Shown here in pieces: positions 63,456 through 64,000 of a DNA stretch of 64,000 bases. A program made the position numbers and the translations under genes. The stretch's first letter is position 1. Each line of letters opens with the position of its first letter. The notes beneath the pieces were generated by a model. The model had not been told where the DNA came from, ran no database searches, and saw only the letters and a program-made list of their open reading frames with translations. Source of the DNA: Phycisphaerae bacterium (GTDB lineage: Bacteria > Planctomycetota > Phycisphaerae > UBA1845). The stretch lies in the NCBI GenBank assembly GCA_024102815.1, contig JAGFJJ010000072.1:62001-126000 (forward strand), in the 5' to 3' direction.

Positions 63456-64000
63456 CTACTGTGCCGACTGCGACGATGCATCTCGCGCGAGGGTCATGCT
63501 GCGCCGCTCGAGCAGGCGGGCAAGTGAAACGGAACTTTGCGAAATTCGCGTGGCCGCGTCGGACCGATTGAGCTGATCGATTGTGTCTTCGACCTCGCCG
63601 CTTTCGATTGCCGGAACGACATCCAGGACCAGAATCTCCGCGTCAACGGGCTCCACGGGGGCGCCTGAATCCTGGATCAGAATCGTGCCCTCTCCTTCAA
63701 ACCGCAGCCGGATCCGGAAAATGCCCTCGGCATTGTCCGAGACCTTGAGGAGCACCGTACCGACGTAGAATTTCTCGCCATTCTGTTCGCTCAGCGGACC
63801 CGGCGGCCTGATCTGGATGGACAACCATCGATAACCCTCGACAGAGCGGGTATCGGTGATGGGGAGCACCTGTTTGCCTTTGTGGATGTACTTGGGATGG
63901 GTGACGTCAATAAAGAACGCCTCAGGGTTGTCCTGGTCGGCATCCATTCGTTCCTGAAAGTGCAGCGGAGCGACGGTACCCTTTCTGCCGCTGTAATAGC
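63456..64000 (-). CDS. Unidentified protein, 5' end outside the window
   Basis: The frame is open on the minus strand from the right edge to TAG 63458-63456, giving at least 181 residues. Visible sequence begins YYSGRKGTVAPLHFQE and continues through a strand-rich region (FFIDVTHPKYIHKGKQVLPI, WLSIQIRPPGPLSEQNGEKFYVGTVLLKVSDNAEGIFRIRLRF, DAEILVLDVVP) that could be a cohesin- or carbohydrate-binding-like beta-sandwich. The tail is helical (RISQSSVSLARLLERRS). Because the N-terminus is missing, export cannot be judged. It converges with the propeller/ligand-binding gene. Confidence 0.6.
   Translation of the reverse strand, partial: YYSGRKGTVAPLHFQERMDADQDNPEAFFIDVTHPKYIHKGKQVLPITDTRSVEGYRWLSIQIRPPGPLSEQNGEKFYVGTVLLKVSDNAEGIFRIRLRFEGEGTILIQDSGAPVEPVDAEILVLDVVPAIESGEVEDTIDQLNRSDAATRISQSSVSLARLLERRSMTLARDASSQSAQ

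Overview
This 64 kb, GC-rich window looks like a chromosomal segment of a Planctomycetota bacterium, most likely the Phycisphaerae side of the phylum. That placement is an inference. It rests on an AroD-AroE fusion, a single-chain SecD-SecF, two exported 'WPQWRGP'-type PQQ-like propellers, a prepilin-like protein with an H..DG tail motif, an IPTL-CTERM protein with cohesin-like repeats, lipoproteins with Asn-rich linkers, and a DUF2617 protein. BamA and OmpH/Skp show a diderm envelope. I saw no rRNA, tRNA, CRISPR array, phage gene or insertion sequence.

Layout. 1-9.0 kb: an exported GH38 alpha-mannosidase cut by the left edge, a Cys-rich lipoprotein, a TPR protein, a PQQ-like propeller and an OleC-like acyl-AMP ligase. 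9.1-12.9 kb, minus strand: exported beta-carbonic anhydrase, a PepSY-like protein, and a UDP-glucuronate decarboxylase with a DegT aminotransferase. 13-16.5 kb, plus strand: rsmH, an ArsR regulator with a palindromic operator over its start codon, a possible frameshifted small lipoprotein, and a second PQQ-like propeller. 16.5-30.6 kb, minus strand: a bPH membrane protein, nadA, a GT39-type glycosyltransferase, ompH, bamA, an HTH-receiver regulator, a LysM protein and secDF. This is an envelope-biogenesis block.

30.8-38.1 kb, plus strand: DUF2617, a Tat-exported DUF362 protein, a prepilin-like protein, a Nudix hydrolase, the IPTL-CTERM cohesin-like protein, and an esterase-fold protein whose nucleophile elbow has lost its serine. 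38.1-44.0 kb, minus strand: an HhH-GPD glycosylase, a nucleotide-sugar cluster (UDP-GlcA epimerase, ugd, wecB) and a phosphoglycolate-phosphatase-like HAD. 44.2-46.4 kb: aroDE and aroK, translationally coupled. 47.2-51.9 kb: a conserved hypothetical, gatB (behind a hairpin that overlaps its start codon), a small membrane protein, a DUF192 protein and a SpoIIE-type phosphatase with a degenerate receiver domain. 52-54.4 kb, minus strand: a 50-residue membrane peptide, a LarA-like racemase and a DinB-fold protein.

54.6-63.4 kb, plus strand, is the most unusual part. It holds a five-heme cytochrome lipoprotein and a sulfotransferase-like protein. These are followed by three tightly linked genes, the last two starting inside the stop codon of the gene before: a one-heme propeller protein resembling the hydrazine synthase alpha middle domain, a six-heme/YVTN-propeller/MauG-like protein, and a two-component-type propeller fused to a periplasmic ligand-binding domain. 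They look like one exported redox and ligand-sensing assembly. The right edge cuts an unidentified minus-strand gene.

Most very long ORFs that oppose these genes are GC-driven antisense shadows and are rejected below.
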